DNA of 64,000 nucleotides from an uncultured Phycisphaerales bacterium. Lineage in GTDB: Bacteria > Planctomycetota > Phycisphaerae > Tepidisphaerales > Tepidisphaeraceae. The stretch lies in contig CAIQIQ010000126.1 of assembly GCA_903871935.1 (NCBI GenBank), positions 62,001-126,000 of the forward strand. Direction: 5' to 3'. Shown here piece by piece: positions 42,090 through 50,722 of this stretch. A program made the translations under genes and the position numbers. The first letter of the stretch is position 1. Every line of letters begins with the position of its first letter. Below the pieces are notes generated by a model. That model did no database searches, was not told where the DNA came from, and worked only from the letters and a program-made list of their open reading frames with translations.

Positions 42090-43517
42090 TCATTGCGCCG
42101 TCGCGGCCACAGGTTGAGTGGTTGGCTGTGCTGCGGGCTGCGTTGTGGGCAGGGCGATAATCGACCCGCCCAGCGCCCGATGCAATTGGATGCGCTGCTG
42201 CAGGACACTGTACTCGGAAACGATCATGGCATCCCTGGTCTGGTAGGTCTGCGTCTGGACCTGCTTAAGGTTCAGCAGGGTCAGATCGCCCGAGCGGTAC
42301 TTCGTCTCGGCCAGAGGCAGCGCAACCTGGGCGCTTACGTCTGAGAGCCTGAGTTGGGCGGCCTGCTCGCGATAGTAGTTGATGTTGGCCAGGCCATCCT
42401 GTACTTCCCTGAAAGCATTGAGGGCAACAGTGCCGTACTGCGCGATCGCCTGCATCTGAACGGCCTTGGCGGCCTCGATGTTGGCAAAGCGTGCTCCGGC
42501 GTCGAACAGCGGTTGAGCAAGGTTGGCGCCGATCGACGAACCAAGGTTGTTCTGGTTGAGCATTCCGTTGAACGCATCGGATGCCCAGCCGCCCTGTGCG
42601 GTGAGGGCGATGCGGGGCAGCAGTTCGGCGCGAACCGATTCGGTGCCGAAGAAGGCGGAAGTCACGGCTTCCTGGGCAGAACGGATGTCAGGTCGGCGTG
42701 AAAGCAGATTGGCCGGGATGCCGGCGGGGATCGGCGTATCGATCTGCGGCAGATCGGCAGCGCCGCGCACCTCGGCGGCGGGAAAGCGCCCCAGCAGCAC
42801 TTCGAGGGAACGAAGTGTCTGTTCCTCGGCGGCCATGTAGTTCTGCACATCTGCCCGGAAACGCGCCAGGTCGGACTTGCTCAGCTCCGACTCGAACTTG
42901 TCGGCCTGGCCCTGCCTGAGCTTGGCTTGCTGGATTCGGTCGATCTCCTCCTGCATGGTCAGAAACGCACGAGAGTTATCAAGGCGAAGGCGGTTGGCAA
43001 CAGCAAGGTAGTAGGCCTCGGCGACCTGGGCCGCGATGGACTGACGGGCGAACTCCAGGTCGGCCTGGGCGGCGCGGACATTGGCTTCGGCCGACTTGGT
43101 CAGGTAGCGGACACGGCCCCAGAGATCCAGTTCCCAGTTGACGACGCCACTGAGGACGTGATGATCGGTCTGCGTACCGGCGCCCCAGGACACGCCGCCC
43201 TGGGCGTCAGCACTGGGCCACAGATCGGCGCCAACGCGCTTGGCGATAGCAATGGCCTGATCGCGCCGGCCGGCGGCGACTTGCAGATCGTAGTTGTTGT
43301 TCAAGGCTTCGCGGACGAGTGAATCGAGGGTCGGGTCATTGAATGACTGGACCCAGTTGTCCTGCACCTTGCCGCCATCCTGCTGTGCCTGCTTTGCCCA
43401 AGTCTGCAGCACGGGAACCTTGGATTCCTTGCGGGCGCTGGGTGCATCCTTGAGATTGATGCAGCCACCGCCGGCCAGCAGAGCCACGCACGATGCAATC
43501 AGTACTTTTCGCTTCAT
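42090..43517 (-). CDS. RND efflux outer membrane lipoprotein (OprM/NodT family)
   Basis: Outer-membrane channel of 475 residues for a tripartite pump. Signal peptide with lipobox-like LLAGGGC (Cys19), then two OEP repeats: DPTLDSLVREALNNNYDLQVAAGRRDQA and a second similar helical half; NLLSRRPDIRSAQEAV is a strong family motif. ATG 43517 has GAGGA 8 bases upstream; the upstream frame to 43565 overlaps the pump gene's end and is not needed. A Pro-poor, TTQPAAQP tail closes the protein. Third gene of the operon, 31 bases after the pump gene. Confidence 0.94.
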   Translation of the reverse strand: MKRKVLIASCVALLAGGGCINLKDAPSARKESKVPVLQTWAKQAQQDGGKVQDNWVQSFNDPTLDSLVREALNNNYDLQVAAGRRDQAIAIAKRVGADLWPSADAQGGVSWGAGTQTDHHVLSGVVNWELDLWGRVRYLTKSAEANVRAAQADLEFARQSIAAQVAEAYYLAVANRLRLDNSRAFLTMQEEIDRIQQAKLRQGQADKFESELSKSDLARFRADVQNYMAAEEQTLRSLEVLLGRFPAAEVRGAADLPQIDTPIPAGIPANLLSRRPDIRSAQEAVTSAFFGTESVRAELLPRIALTAQGGWASDAFNGMLNQNNLGSSIGANLAQPLFDAGARFANIEAAKAVQMQAIAQYGTVALNAFREVQDGLANINYYREQAAQLRLSDVSAQVALPLAETKYRSGDLTLLNLKQVQTQTYQTRDAMIVSEYSVLQQRIQLHRALGGSIIALPTTQPAAQPTTQPVAATAQ

Positions 43518-43548
43518 AGCCGCGATCCTCTTTGAAAAACCGCGAAAC

Positions 43549-46500
43549 CTAGTGTGTTGTAGCATGCATCCCGGATTCGCCGGCCGAGTTCTGAGCCGCC
43601 GCGACGGGCTTGGGTTGCTTCGACAGCCGCGCGATCAATGCGTACAGCATCGGGATGAACAGCACGTCGAAGGTCAGACCGGTGATCATGCCCGCGAAGA
43701 TAATGGTACCAATGGCCTGGCGGCTGTTGGCGCCGGCGCCGCTTGCCAGCACCAGCGGAAGCACACCCAGTGCCATGCACAACTCGGTCATGATCAAGGC
43801 CCGGAAGCGGTGCTTGGCGCCGGCCGCGGTGGCATCAAGCACACTTAAGCCCTTCGCCCGTTCCGCTACGCAGAACTCCACCATCAGGATGGCCGATTTG
43901 CCCACCATGCCGATGAGCATCACCAGGCCGACCTGCGTGTAAATGTTGTTGTCGAAGCCGCGATACCAAGTGAGCAGCAGAGCACCGGCCTGGCCGGCGG
44001 GAACCGCCAGAAGAACGGAAATGGGCGTCAGCCAGCTCTCGTAAAGCGCCGCCATGATCAAGTACACGAAGCCAAACGCCAGGGCAAAGACGACGATCGC
44101 CAGGTTGCCGGCCTTCTGCTCCTGATACGTCATGTTGGTCCAGGTGTAGCCAATGCCATCAGGCAGCTTACTGGATATCGAGGCCAATGCCGCAACGCCC
44201 TGGCCAGTTGAGAAACCGGGCTTGGGAATCGCGGTGAAACTGATGGTCGGATAGAGATTAAACCGCTCGACGGCAAGCGGAGCGAGAGATTCCTTTACAG
44301 TCACCACTGAGGACAAGGGAACGCGCTCGCCCGTGGGGCCGGTCATCCACAGCTTGCCGATGTCGGCGGCCGTGCGACGGAAGTTTGGCTCGGCCAGCGT
44401 ATACACCTTCCAGGAACGATCGAACATGTCGAAATCGTTGATGTACTGGGCAGCCAGATTCGCCTGCAACGTGCTGTTCACGGTGCTCAGCGGAATCCCC
44501 ATCTGCTTGAGCTTGTCGCGATCGATATCCACAAAGAGCGAAGGGATGGAGCCCTGGTCCGTCGTGGTCATGCCTGCCAATGCCGGTTGTTCCGGCACAC
44601 CGGCCATCAACTGCAGCTTGGAATCCTGCATCACGGTACGACCCAACGAGGCCATGTCGAGCATCTGGTAGGAAAGCCCCGAAGCGTTGCCCAGGCCTGT
44701 GATTGCGGGCGGGCGGAAGACGAAGTAGGTCGGCTCCTGGAAGCCCGCGAGCCGCTGGCGGGTCTCAGCCATGATCGCCTCGATCCTGGTCTTGACATCC
44801 TCGCGATACTTCCAGTGCTTGAGCATAACGATGTAGCTGCCGACATTATTCACGTTGGCGCTGTCCAACAGCGAGAAGCCGCCCATGGACAGCACATCCT
44901 CGACGCCCTCCATGCCGATCAGTTTCTTGTCCATCTCAGTCAGCACGTCACCAACGCGGGCAAGCGAAGCGGCCGGCGGAAGCTGCACATGGGCGAAGAA
45001 GTAGCCTTCATCCTCATCGGGAATGAAGCCGGTGGGGATGTCCTTGAACAGGAAGTTCAGCGTCAGGAATACGCCGGCCAGGGCGACCAGGGCAAAGATG
45101 ATCCGCCGCGAGAGGGCGCGGACTACACCCACGTAGCCGACGGTTGTTACATCAAACGCCCTGTTGAAGCCACGGAAGAAGATGTTCTGCCGGGCCGGCT
45201 GTTTTTTCATCAGAATGGCGGCCAGAGCCGGCGAGGTGGTCAGTGCGGTGATGGCAGAGAAGCCGACCGACACGGCGATGGTGATGGCGAACTGGCGGTA
45301 GAGTTGCCCGGTGATCCCTGGAAGCATGGCGGTGGGCACGAACACGGCCATCAACACCAGCGTGGTGCCGATAACCGGGGTGGTGATCTCCTTCATCGCC
45401 ATGAGGGTGGCTTCTTTGGCATCCTTGGCGCCATGGGCCAGGTGATGAGCCACGTTCTCAACCACGATCACGGCGTCGTCAACGACGATACCGATCGCCA
45501 GCACCATGCCGAACAGGCTCAGCGTGTTAATGGTAAAGCCCATCAGTTGCATGACGAAGAACGTCGCCAGGATGGACACCGGGATCGCGAATGCCGGAAT
45601 CAGCGTCGCCCGCCAGTCCTGGAGGAAGATGAAGACGCAAATCATCACCAGGATGAAGGCTTCATAGAGCGTCTTCATTACTTCTTCGAGCGAAACCTTC
45701 ACGAAGTCAGAGGTATCGAGCACGACCTTGTAGTTCAGTCCCGTGGGGAAGCTCTTGGAAAGCTCCGTCATGATTCGGCGTGTCTCGTTGCCGATCGTCA
45801 CGGCATTGGCGCCGGGGGCCTGGTACAGGATAAGCATCGAACAGGGCTTGCCGTTGGCGCGGCTGAACCCTTCATAGCTTTCAGCGCCCATCTCGATGCG
45901 GGCGACATCCTTCAGACGAAGTATCGCGCCATTGGCCTCAGCGCGGACGATGACGTTCTCAAACTGCTCCACACTCGTCAGACGTCCCAGCGTGCTGATC
46001 TGCAGGGTAAAGGGTTGCTCTGCCGTGCTGGGGGCAGCACCGATACGGCCGGCCGCCACCTGCACGTTCTGTTCCTTGATGGCCTTGACAAGATCATCGG
46101 TGGTCAGACCGCGCACCTGCAGTTTGTCCGGGTCGAGCCAGAGCCGCATGGAAAACGCCATTTCGCCAACGAGATAGGTATCACCGACGCCGCGGATACG
46201 GGCCAGTTCATCCTTCACGCGGGTCTTCATGAAGTTGGACAGGAAGATCGGGTCGTACTGGCCCTTGTCGCCCTGCAGGGTGACGATCGTGGCGAAGGCC
46301 GTCGAGGCCTTCTTCACGATGAGGCCTTGCCGCTGCACTTCCTCGGGCAACTTGGCCATGGCGCGCTGCACGCGGTTCTGGACGTTCACGGTCGCCATGT
46401 CGGGATCGGTGCCGACCTCGAAGGAGACCTTGATGGCGCAGGTGCCGTCGCCGCCGGCACGGGAGTAGACGTAGATCATGTTGTCTACGCCATTGATCTC

Positions 46501-46704
46501 CTGCTCGATCGGCACGATGACAGTCTGGGTGATCGTATCGGCCGATGCGCCGGGATAGTTTGCCGTCACCTGAACCATCGGCGGCGTGATATTTGGCAGT
46601 TTCTCCACCGGCATCAGCGGAATCATCAGTCCGCCGATACACGCCAGCAGGATCGAGAGCACGGTGGACAGGATCGGCCGTTCGATGAATATGCGTGTAA
46701 ACAT
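43549..46704 (-). CDS. RND multidrug efflux pump, HAE1 family
   Basis: Inner-membrane proton/drug antiporter of 1051 residues. MFTRIFIERPILSTVLSILL is the typical start; two copies of a transmembrane block flank large periplasmic loops, and GIVVDDAVIVVENV in helix 4 carries the paired Asp residues for proton coupling. QLYRQFAITIAVSVGFSAI and a second-half LIGMVGKSAILMVEF also match. GAGG lies before the ATG. It lies 51 bases after the fusion-protein gene. Substrate unknown; the family exports antibiotics, bile salts or dyes. Confidence 0.97.
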   Translation of the reverse strand: MFTRIFIERPILSTVLSILLACIGGLMIPLMPVEKLPNITPPMVQVTANYPGASADTITQTVIVPIEQEINGVDNMIYVYSRAGGDGTCAIKVSFEVGTDPDMATVNVQNRVQRAMAKLPEEVQRQGLIVKKASTAFATIVTLQGDKGQYDPIFLSNFMKTRVKDELARIRGVGDTYLVGEMAFSMRLWLDPDKLQVRGLTTDDLVKAIKEQNVQVAAGRIGAAPSTAEQPFTLQISTLGRLTSVEQFENVIVRAEANGAILRLKDVARIEMGAESYEGFSRANGKPCSMLILYQAPGANAVTIGNETRRIMTELSKSFPTGLNYKVVLDTSDFVKVSLEEVMKTLYEAFILVMICVFIFLQDWRATLIPAFAIPVSILATFFVMQLMGFTINTLSLFGMVLAIGIVVDDAVIVVENVAHHLAHGAKDAKEATLMAMKEITTPVIGTTLVLMAVFVPTAMLPGITGQLYRQFAITIAVSVGFSAITALTTSPALAAILMKKQPARQNIFFRGFNRAFDVTTVGYVGVVRALSRRIIFALVALAGVFLTLNFLFKDIPTGFIPDEDEGYFFAHVQLPPAASLARVGDVLTEMDKKLIGMEGVEDVLSMGGFSLLDSANVNNVGSYIVMLKHWKYREDVKTRIEAIMAETRQRLAGFQEPTYFVFRPPAITGLGNASGLSYQMLDMASLGRTVMQDSKLQLMAGVPEQPALAGMTTTDQGSIPSLFVDIDRDKLKQMGIPLSTVNSTLQANLAAQYINDFDMFDRSWKVYTLAEPNFRRTAADIGKLWMTGPTGERVPLSSVVTVKESLAPLAVERFNLYPTISFTAIPKPGFSTGQGVAALASISSKLPDGIGYTWTNMTYQEQKAGNLAIVVFALAFGFVYLIMAALYESWLTPISVLLAVPAGQAGALLLTWYRGFDNNIYTQVGLVMLIGMVGKSAILMVEFCVAERAKGLSVLDATAAGAKHRFRALIMTELCMALGVLPLVLASGAGANSRQAIGTIIFAGMITGLTFDVLFIPMLYALIARLSKQPKPVAAAQNSAGESGMHATTH

Positions 46705-46755
46705 AGGACCTCGAACCTACAGAATATGCTGCCTGGTTTGCCTTGGCATCCGCTC

Positions 46756-47940
46756 TTACTTGTCCACGGGCGCGGTTGCCGGTAATTCGGTGGTTGGCGT
46801 TACCTTGCTGCGGTCCCGCACCCGCAACAGACCTTTAACCACAAAGGTTTCCTCGGGCTTCAGCCCCGACTCCACCACCTTGCCGCCGGCCACCACCGGA
46901 CCGGTCTTGATGTAGCGTTTCCCGGCGGTGTTGTCAGCACCGATCACCCATACAAAGTCGCCGCCGATATCGCGGCTGACGGCCACCTCGGGGACTACGA
47001 TTGCAGCCTTCAGCGGCTGCTCGTCCATCTTGATCCGCACGAACAACCCAGGGTACAACTGAAGTGCAGCATTCTTTGCCGTCGCCCGGACGGGGATCGT
47101 GCCCGTGCTCTGCGAGACGGTGTTGGAAACGAAATCCAAGACCGCGTCATAGCGGAAGTCATCTTCGGTGCCGATCGACACCTTTGCCGGCACGCTGATT
47201 TCCTTCTGACCCTCGCTGGCCGCCTTCCGAAGGTAACGCACGACGATCTGCTCCGGCAGAGAGTAGTTCACATAGATTGGGTCCAGGGCAGCCACGGTGG
47301 TCAGGGGCTTGGCGGCGGCCGGTGAGACCAGGTCGCCCACCTCAACGGCGTTCACATCCACCTTGCCCTCAATGGGCGAGGCAATGGTGCAGTAGTCCAG
47401 GTTGATCTTGGCGGATTCGACGGCCGCAGTTCCGGCGTCAACCGCGGCGATGGCGGCTCGCTGGTTATTGCGGGCGCTGAGCAGATCCTTCTCACTGGTT
47501 GCCTGCTCCTTCGCCAGTCGTTCCTGCCGATCCAATTCGTCCTGAGCATTCTGGCGGTTGGCCATTTTCACAGCCAGGTCGGCCTTCGCCTGGTCCAGTT
47601 GCGCCTGGAAGGGCTTCTGATCCAAGGTGAACAGCACCTGCCCGACCTTGACGATGCTGCCGGGCTTGAAGTTGATCGTCTGGACAAAACCACTTACCCG
47701 GGGAAGGATCTTCACGTACTGGTTGGCAGCCAACGATCCGGTGAACACCTGAAACGGGGTCACATCTTGGGGTTGAGCCTTCTGCACCACCACGTTCGGA
47801 GGCGCCGGTGGCGCGGCCTGTTGTACCTGCTTCTGCTCGCATCCGGCGATCATCAGAATCGGGATGATCAATGCAACGGCAGGCCTCGGGACGCTGTATC
47901 GACGACTCCCCAAGTAACGGGCGCATCTCGATTTGTGCAT
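46756..47940 (-). CDS. RND periplasmic adaptor (membrane fusion protein), lipoprotein
   Basis: Adaptor of 394 residues joining the pump to the outer-membrane channel. Lipobox LMIAGC with Cys34 after a basic N-terminus. Biotinyl-lipoyl half domains (VKILPRVSGFVQTINFKPGS and IASPIEGKVDVNAVEVGDLV) flank a coiled-coil hairpin (residues about 120-190), then a beta barrel and membrane-proximal domain. AAGGAAGCG lies 6 bases before ATG 47940; an upstream in-frame ATG at 47964 lacks a site. First gene of the operon. A TTGTCA/TAGAAT promoter lies upstream. Confidence 0.95.
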   Translation of the reverse strand: MHKSRCARYLGSRRYSVPRPAVALIIPILMIAGCEQKQVQQAAPPAPPNVVVQKAQPQDVTPFQVFTGSLAANQYVKILPRVSGFVQTINFKPGSIVKVGQVLFTLDQKPFQAQLDQAKADLAVKMANRQNAQDELDRQERLAKEQATSEKDLLSARNNQRAAIAAVDAGTAAVESAKINLDYCTIASPIEGKVDVNAVEVGDLVSPAAAKPLTTVAALDPIYVNYSLPEQIVVRYLRKAASEGQKEISVPAKVSIGTEDDFRYDAVLDFVSNTVSQSTGTIPVRATAKNAALQLYPGLFVRIKMDEQPLKAAIVVPEVAVSRDIGGDFVWVIGADNTAGKRYIKTGPVVAGGKVVESGLKPEETFVVKGLLRVRDRSKVTPTTELPATAPVDK

Positions 47941-48003
47941 GCTCGCTTCCTTTCTGGTGGGCACGAACGCCGTTTCGGCCGAGAGAACTGTCCTAGTGAT
48001 GCG

Positions 48004-48031
48004 ATTCTACACCGTGCCGCATTGGTGACAA
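48004..48031 (-). promoter_or_regulatory. Promoter of the RND efflux operon
   Basis: Minus strand TTGTCA (48026-48031), 16 bases, TAGAAT (48004-48009). Leader of about 57 bases with a strong Shine-Dalgarno before the adaptor gene. Confidence 0.55.
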
Positions 48032-48245
48032 GAGGAATTTCCGCGAGGATAGTTCCGATGCCGGGCGGTGTATTGTGGAGAATTCATGCTACCACTTCCC
48101 CGAATCACCAGCTATACTCAGCCCTAGTCAACCCGCAAGGGTCCAGTTGCTTGTGCGGTTGCTGGCTCTCAAGTTCCCCAAGTGGGAATCCGGCGGCAGC
48201 GAAACAGTCCTGAGAATGCTTTAGCAAATGCTGATTGGCGGCATC

Positions 48246-48731
48246 ATGCAGACCCACAGTGTCTCCAAAGAGCTCGTCAGCAAAGTGCAGTTGCTGCGCA
48301 TCCGCGTGGCGACCGCCTATCTGGAGCTCAAGGACATCCGGGAACAGGCCCGCCAGGCCAAACGCCGCCAGAGAGAAGTCAAACGAATTGCCCGGCGTGC
48401 CCGCAAGCAATTCAAGAAGTCTAAGGACGAATTGGCCGAGTTGACGAAGGCTCTTGCCAAAGCAGAATCAAAATTGCGTCGCGCCGGCGGCGGCGCGCTG
48501 ATCAGGAAGTTGGCGAGGCCGGGAACGGATGTGCATCCGACCGGTGGCAAGTCTCGGTCGAACTCGGCGGCTCCTACTGATGCGCCTGAACATGCACCGC
48601 CAAAGCAGTCCGCGATCGGGCAATCCGCGACTCTGCCCCAAGCCGACGTCGAAGGCGCTGCCTTCGACTTGGAATCACCCATCTCTCAAACCATTGACCG
48701 GAGCGATGAAGACCATGAAGAAGAAAGCTAA
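48246..48731 (+). CDS. Small basic coiled-coil protein, unknown
   Basis: Protein of 161 residues, not recognised. Residues 5-85 are strongly helical and very basic (RQAKRRQREVKRIARRARKQ), followed by a Gly/Ser/Pro/Ala-rich middle and an acidic end (DRSDEDHEEES). The ppk2 gene begins 26 bases before its stop, so the two are translationally coupled. Association with polyphosphate or nucleic acid through the basic coil is a reasonable guess. ATG 48228 is a possible alternative start. TATACT at 48113-48118 may be its -10 box. Confidence 0.6.
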   Translation: MQTHSVSKELVSKVQLLRIRVATAYLELKDIREQARQAKRRQREVKRIARRARKQFKKSKDELAELTKALAKAESKLRRAGGGALIRKLARPGTDVHPTGGKSRSNSAAPTDAPEHAPPKQSAIGQSATLPQADVEGAAFDLESPISQTIDRSDEDHEEES

Positions 48732-49521
48732 GAGCGAAGACGGGAAACTGAAGACCAAAACGTATGAGAAAGAACTGCGCAAGCTCCAGGCTGAGTTGTG
48801 CGAGCTGCAGGATTGGGTCAAGCACAAGGGTCTTCGCGCGATCGTGATCTTTGAGGGGCGCGATGGCGCCGGCAAGGGAGGTACCATCCGCGCCATCACT
48901 GAGCGTGTCAGCCCGCGCGTGTTCCGCGTTGTGGCGTTACCCGCGCCCTCGGATCGGGAGAAGTCGCAGATGTACCTGCAGCGATATATGGCGCACTTCC
49001 CCGCAGCCGGCGAAATCGTCATCTTCGATCGCAGTTGGTACAACCGGGCCGGCGTGGAATACGTCATGGGCTTCTGCGACAAGGAGCAGCACCGCCGCTT
49101 CCTGGATCGGTGTCCTGAAATGGAAAAGTACATCGTGGATGGCGGGATCATCCTGCTCAAGTACTGGCTGGAGGTAAGCGATAAGGAACAGAAACGCCGC
49201 TTTGAGGCGAGAATCACTGATCCGTTGCGGCAATGGAAACTCAGCCCGATGGACCTGCCTTCGCGCTCCAAGTGGTTTGAGTATTCGCGTGCCCGCGACA
49301 TGATGCTCAAGGCCACTGACACCAAATGGGCGCCGTGGTATATCCTTCATTCGGACGACAAGAAGCGAGCTCGTCTGAACTGTATTACTCATTTGTTGAG
49401 CAAGATCCCCCATAAGAAAGTGCCGCGACCGGATATCGATCTGCCCAAGCGATCGATGAAGCACGCGTACGATGACCAGGTGACACTCAAAGGCCGGAAG
49501 TTCGTGCCTGCGAAATTCTGA
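48706..49521 (+). CDS. ppk2: Polyphosphate kinase 2 (PPK2)
   Basis: Protein of 271 residues that transfers phosphate between polyphosphate and nucleotides. Walker A is GRDGAGKGG (51-59), Walker B with the lid Arg is IVIFDRSWYNRAGVE (Asp108), and FEARITDPLRQWKLSPMD and WYILHSDDKKRARLN are family motifs. The single-domain length fits class I or III. ATG 48706 overlaps the upstream gene; GGAG is only 2 bases before it and 11 before ATG 48715, so either may be used. It opens a reserve-polymer cluster with glycogen phosphorylase downstream. Confidence 0.95.
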   Translation: MKTMKKKAKSEDGKLKTKTYEKELRKLQAELCELQDWVKHKGLRAIVIFEGRDGAGKGGTIRAITERVSPRVFRVVALPAPSDREKSQMYLQRYMAHFPAAGEIVIFDRSWYNRAGVEYVMGFCDKEQHRRFLDRCPEMEKYIVDGGIILLKYWLEVSDKEQKRRFEARITDPLRQWKLSPMDLPSRSKWFEYSRARDMMLKATDTKWAPWYILHSDDKKRARLNCITHLLSKIPHKKVPRPDIDLPKRSMKHAYDDQVTLKGRKFVPAKF

Positions 49522-49592
49522 AATATGGAGAACGGCTCCTCTCCGCTTTCCGGCCCTGATCCGCGGCCGGTGGCGATGCGCCGCTGGTGACC

Positions 49593-50681
49593 ATGGCACA
49601 GCTTCGCTCAAAGCTCGAACAGCAACTCGCCTGGATTGCCCTGGCACTTCTGGCGGCCGGTTGCCTGTGGATAATACTGCCATTTGTCACGGCCATGCTC
49701 TGGGCGTCGGTGTTGAGTTTTTCGGTCTGGCCCCTGTATCATCGCCTTGTGAAACTGTTGGGCGGACGCCGCACCCTGGCGTCACTGCTGATGTCTCTGG
49801 GCATGATTTGCGCGATCTTCCTGCCATTCGTCATTGTGGGAATGACGCTGGCGGACAATGTCGATCAACTTACAGCGGCGACCCGGCGCATGCTTGATGC
49901 CGGCCCGCCGGCTCCGCCGGATTGGCTGGCCAACGTGCCGGTTGTTGGCGCGCGGGCATCGGAGTACTGGCACACTTTGGCCGAGGACAGCACAAAACTG
50001 GCCGATGCAGTCAAACCGTTGATTGAACCACTGAGCCGCTGGGTGCTTGGCGCCGGCCTGGCCCTGGGTCGTGGCTTGCTTGAACTGGCATTGAGCATCC
50101 TGCTTGCCTTCTTTCTCCTGCGCGACGGCAGCAAGGTGGTTGAAAACGTATCCGCCGCCATGGAGCGGATTGCCGGCCCGCGCGGCAGGCATCTGCTGGA
50201 GGTCGCCGGCAATACCGTACGGGGCGTAGTCTACGGTATTCTGGGCACGGCTCTCGTGCAGGCTGGCATGGCGGGTATCGGATTCTTCATCGCCGGCGTA
50301 CCGGGAGCCGCCCTGCTGGCACTGCTGACATTCTTCCTGTCGGTCATCCCGGGGGGCCCCGTACTTGTCTTGCTGCCGGCCACTTTGTGGTTGTTTTTCC
50401 AGGTTTCCACGGGTTGGGGCATCTTCATGGCCATCTGGAGTGTGGGCGTCTGCACGATCGACAACATTGTCAAACCGTGGCTCATCAGCCAGGGGAGCCC
50501 CATGCCATTTGTGCTGATCCTCATTGGCGTCGCCGGCGGCGCACTGGCATTTGGCTTCATCGGCGTCTTCATCGGGCCAACCCTGCTGGCAGTTGGATAC
50601 GGGCTTGTGCGGGAATGGGCTTCTATCCGCCCCGAGCCTGAGACTGGGGCCCCGGCGCAAGGCGACCGAAACGGTGTGTGA
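49593..50681 (+). CDS. AI-2E family transporter (YdiK/PerM-like)
   Basis: Inner-membrane protein of 362 residues of the AI-2 exporter / PerM family, with about eight hydrophobic segments: two at the N-terminus, a periplasmic stretch (residues about 90-145), and a C-terminal membrane block. LLAFFLLRDG and FFLSVIPGGPVLVLLPATLWL are the family motifs, and WSVGVCTIDNIVKPWLIS the third. The family transports autoinducer-2 or other solutes; substrate here unknown. ATG 49593 is preferred over GTG 49587. Shine-Dalgarno is weak. Same strand and close to ppk2 and SulP. Confidence 0.92.
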   Translation: MAQLRSKLEQQLAWIALALLAAGCLWIILPFVTAMLWASVLSFSVWPLYHRLVKLLGGRRTLASLLMSLGMICAIFLPFVIVGMTLADNVDQLTAATRRMLDAGPPAPPDWLANVPVVGARASEYWHTLAEDSTKLADAVKPLIEPLSRWVLGAGLALGRGLLELALSILLAFFLLRDGSKVVENVSAAMERIAGPRGRHLLEVAGNTVRGVVYGILGTALVQAGMAGIGFFIAGVPGAALLALLTFFLSVIPGGPVLVLLPATLWLFFQVSTGWGIFMAIWSVGVCTIDNIVKPWLISQGSPMPFVLILIGVAGGALAFGFIGVFIGPTLLAVGYGLVREWASIRPEPETGAPAQGDRNGV

Positions 50682-50722
50682 GCATTGCGTTCATAGTGTG
50701 ATCTGCTGTGCGAAGGGAATCT

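Noticed and set aside
44587..46785. Plus-strand 732-codon frame
   Set aside because: Antisense to the RND pump; His/Gly/Asp-rich shadow.
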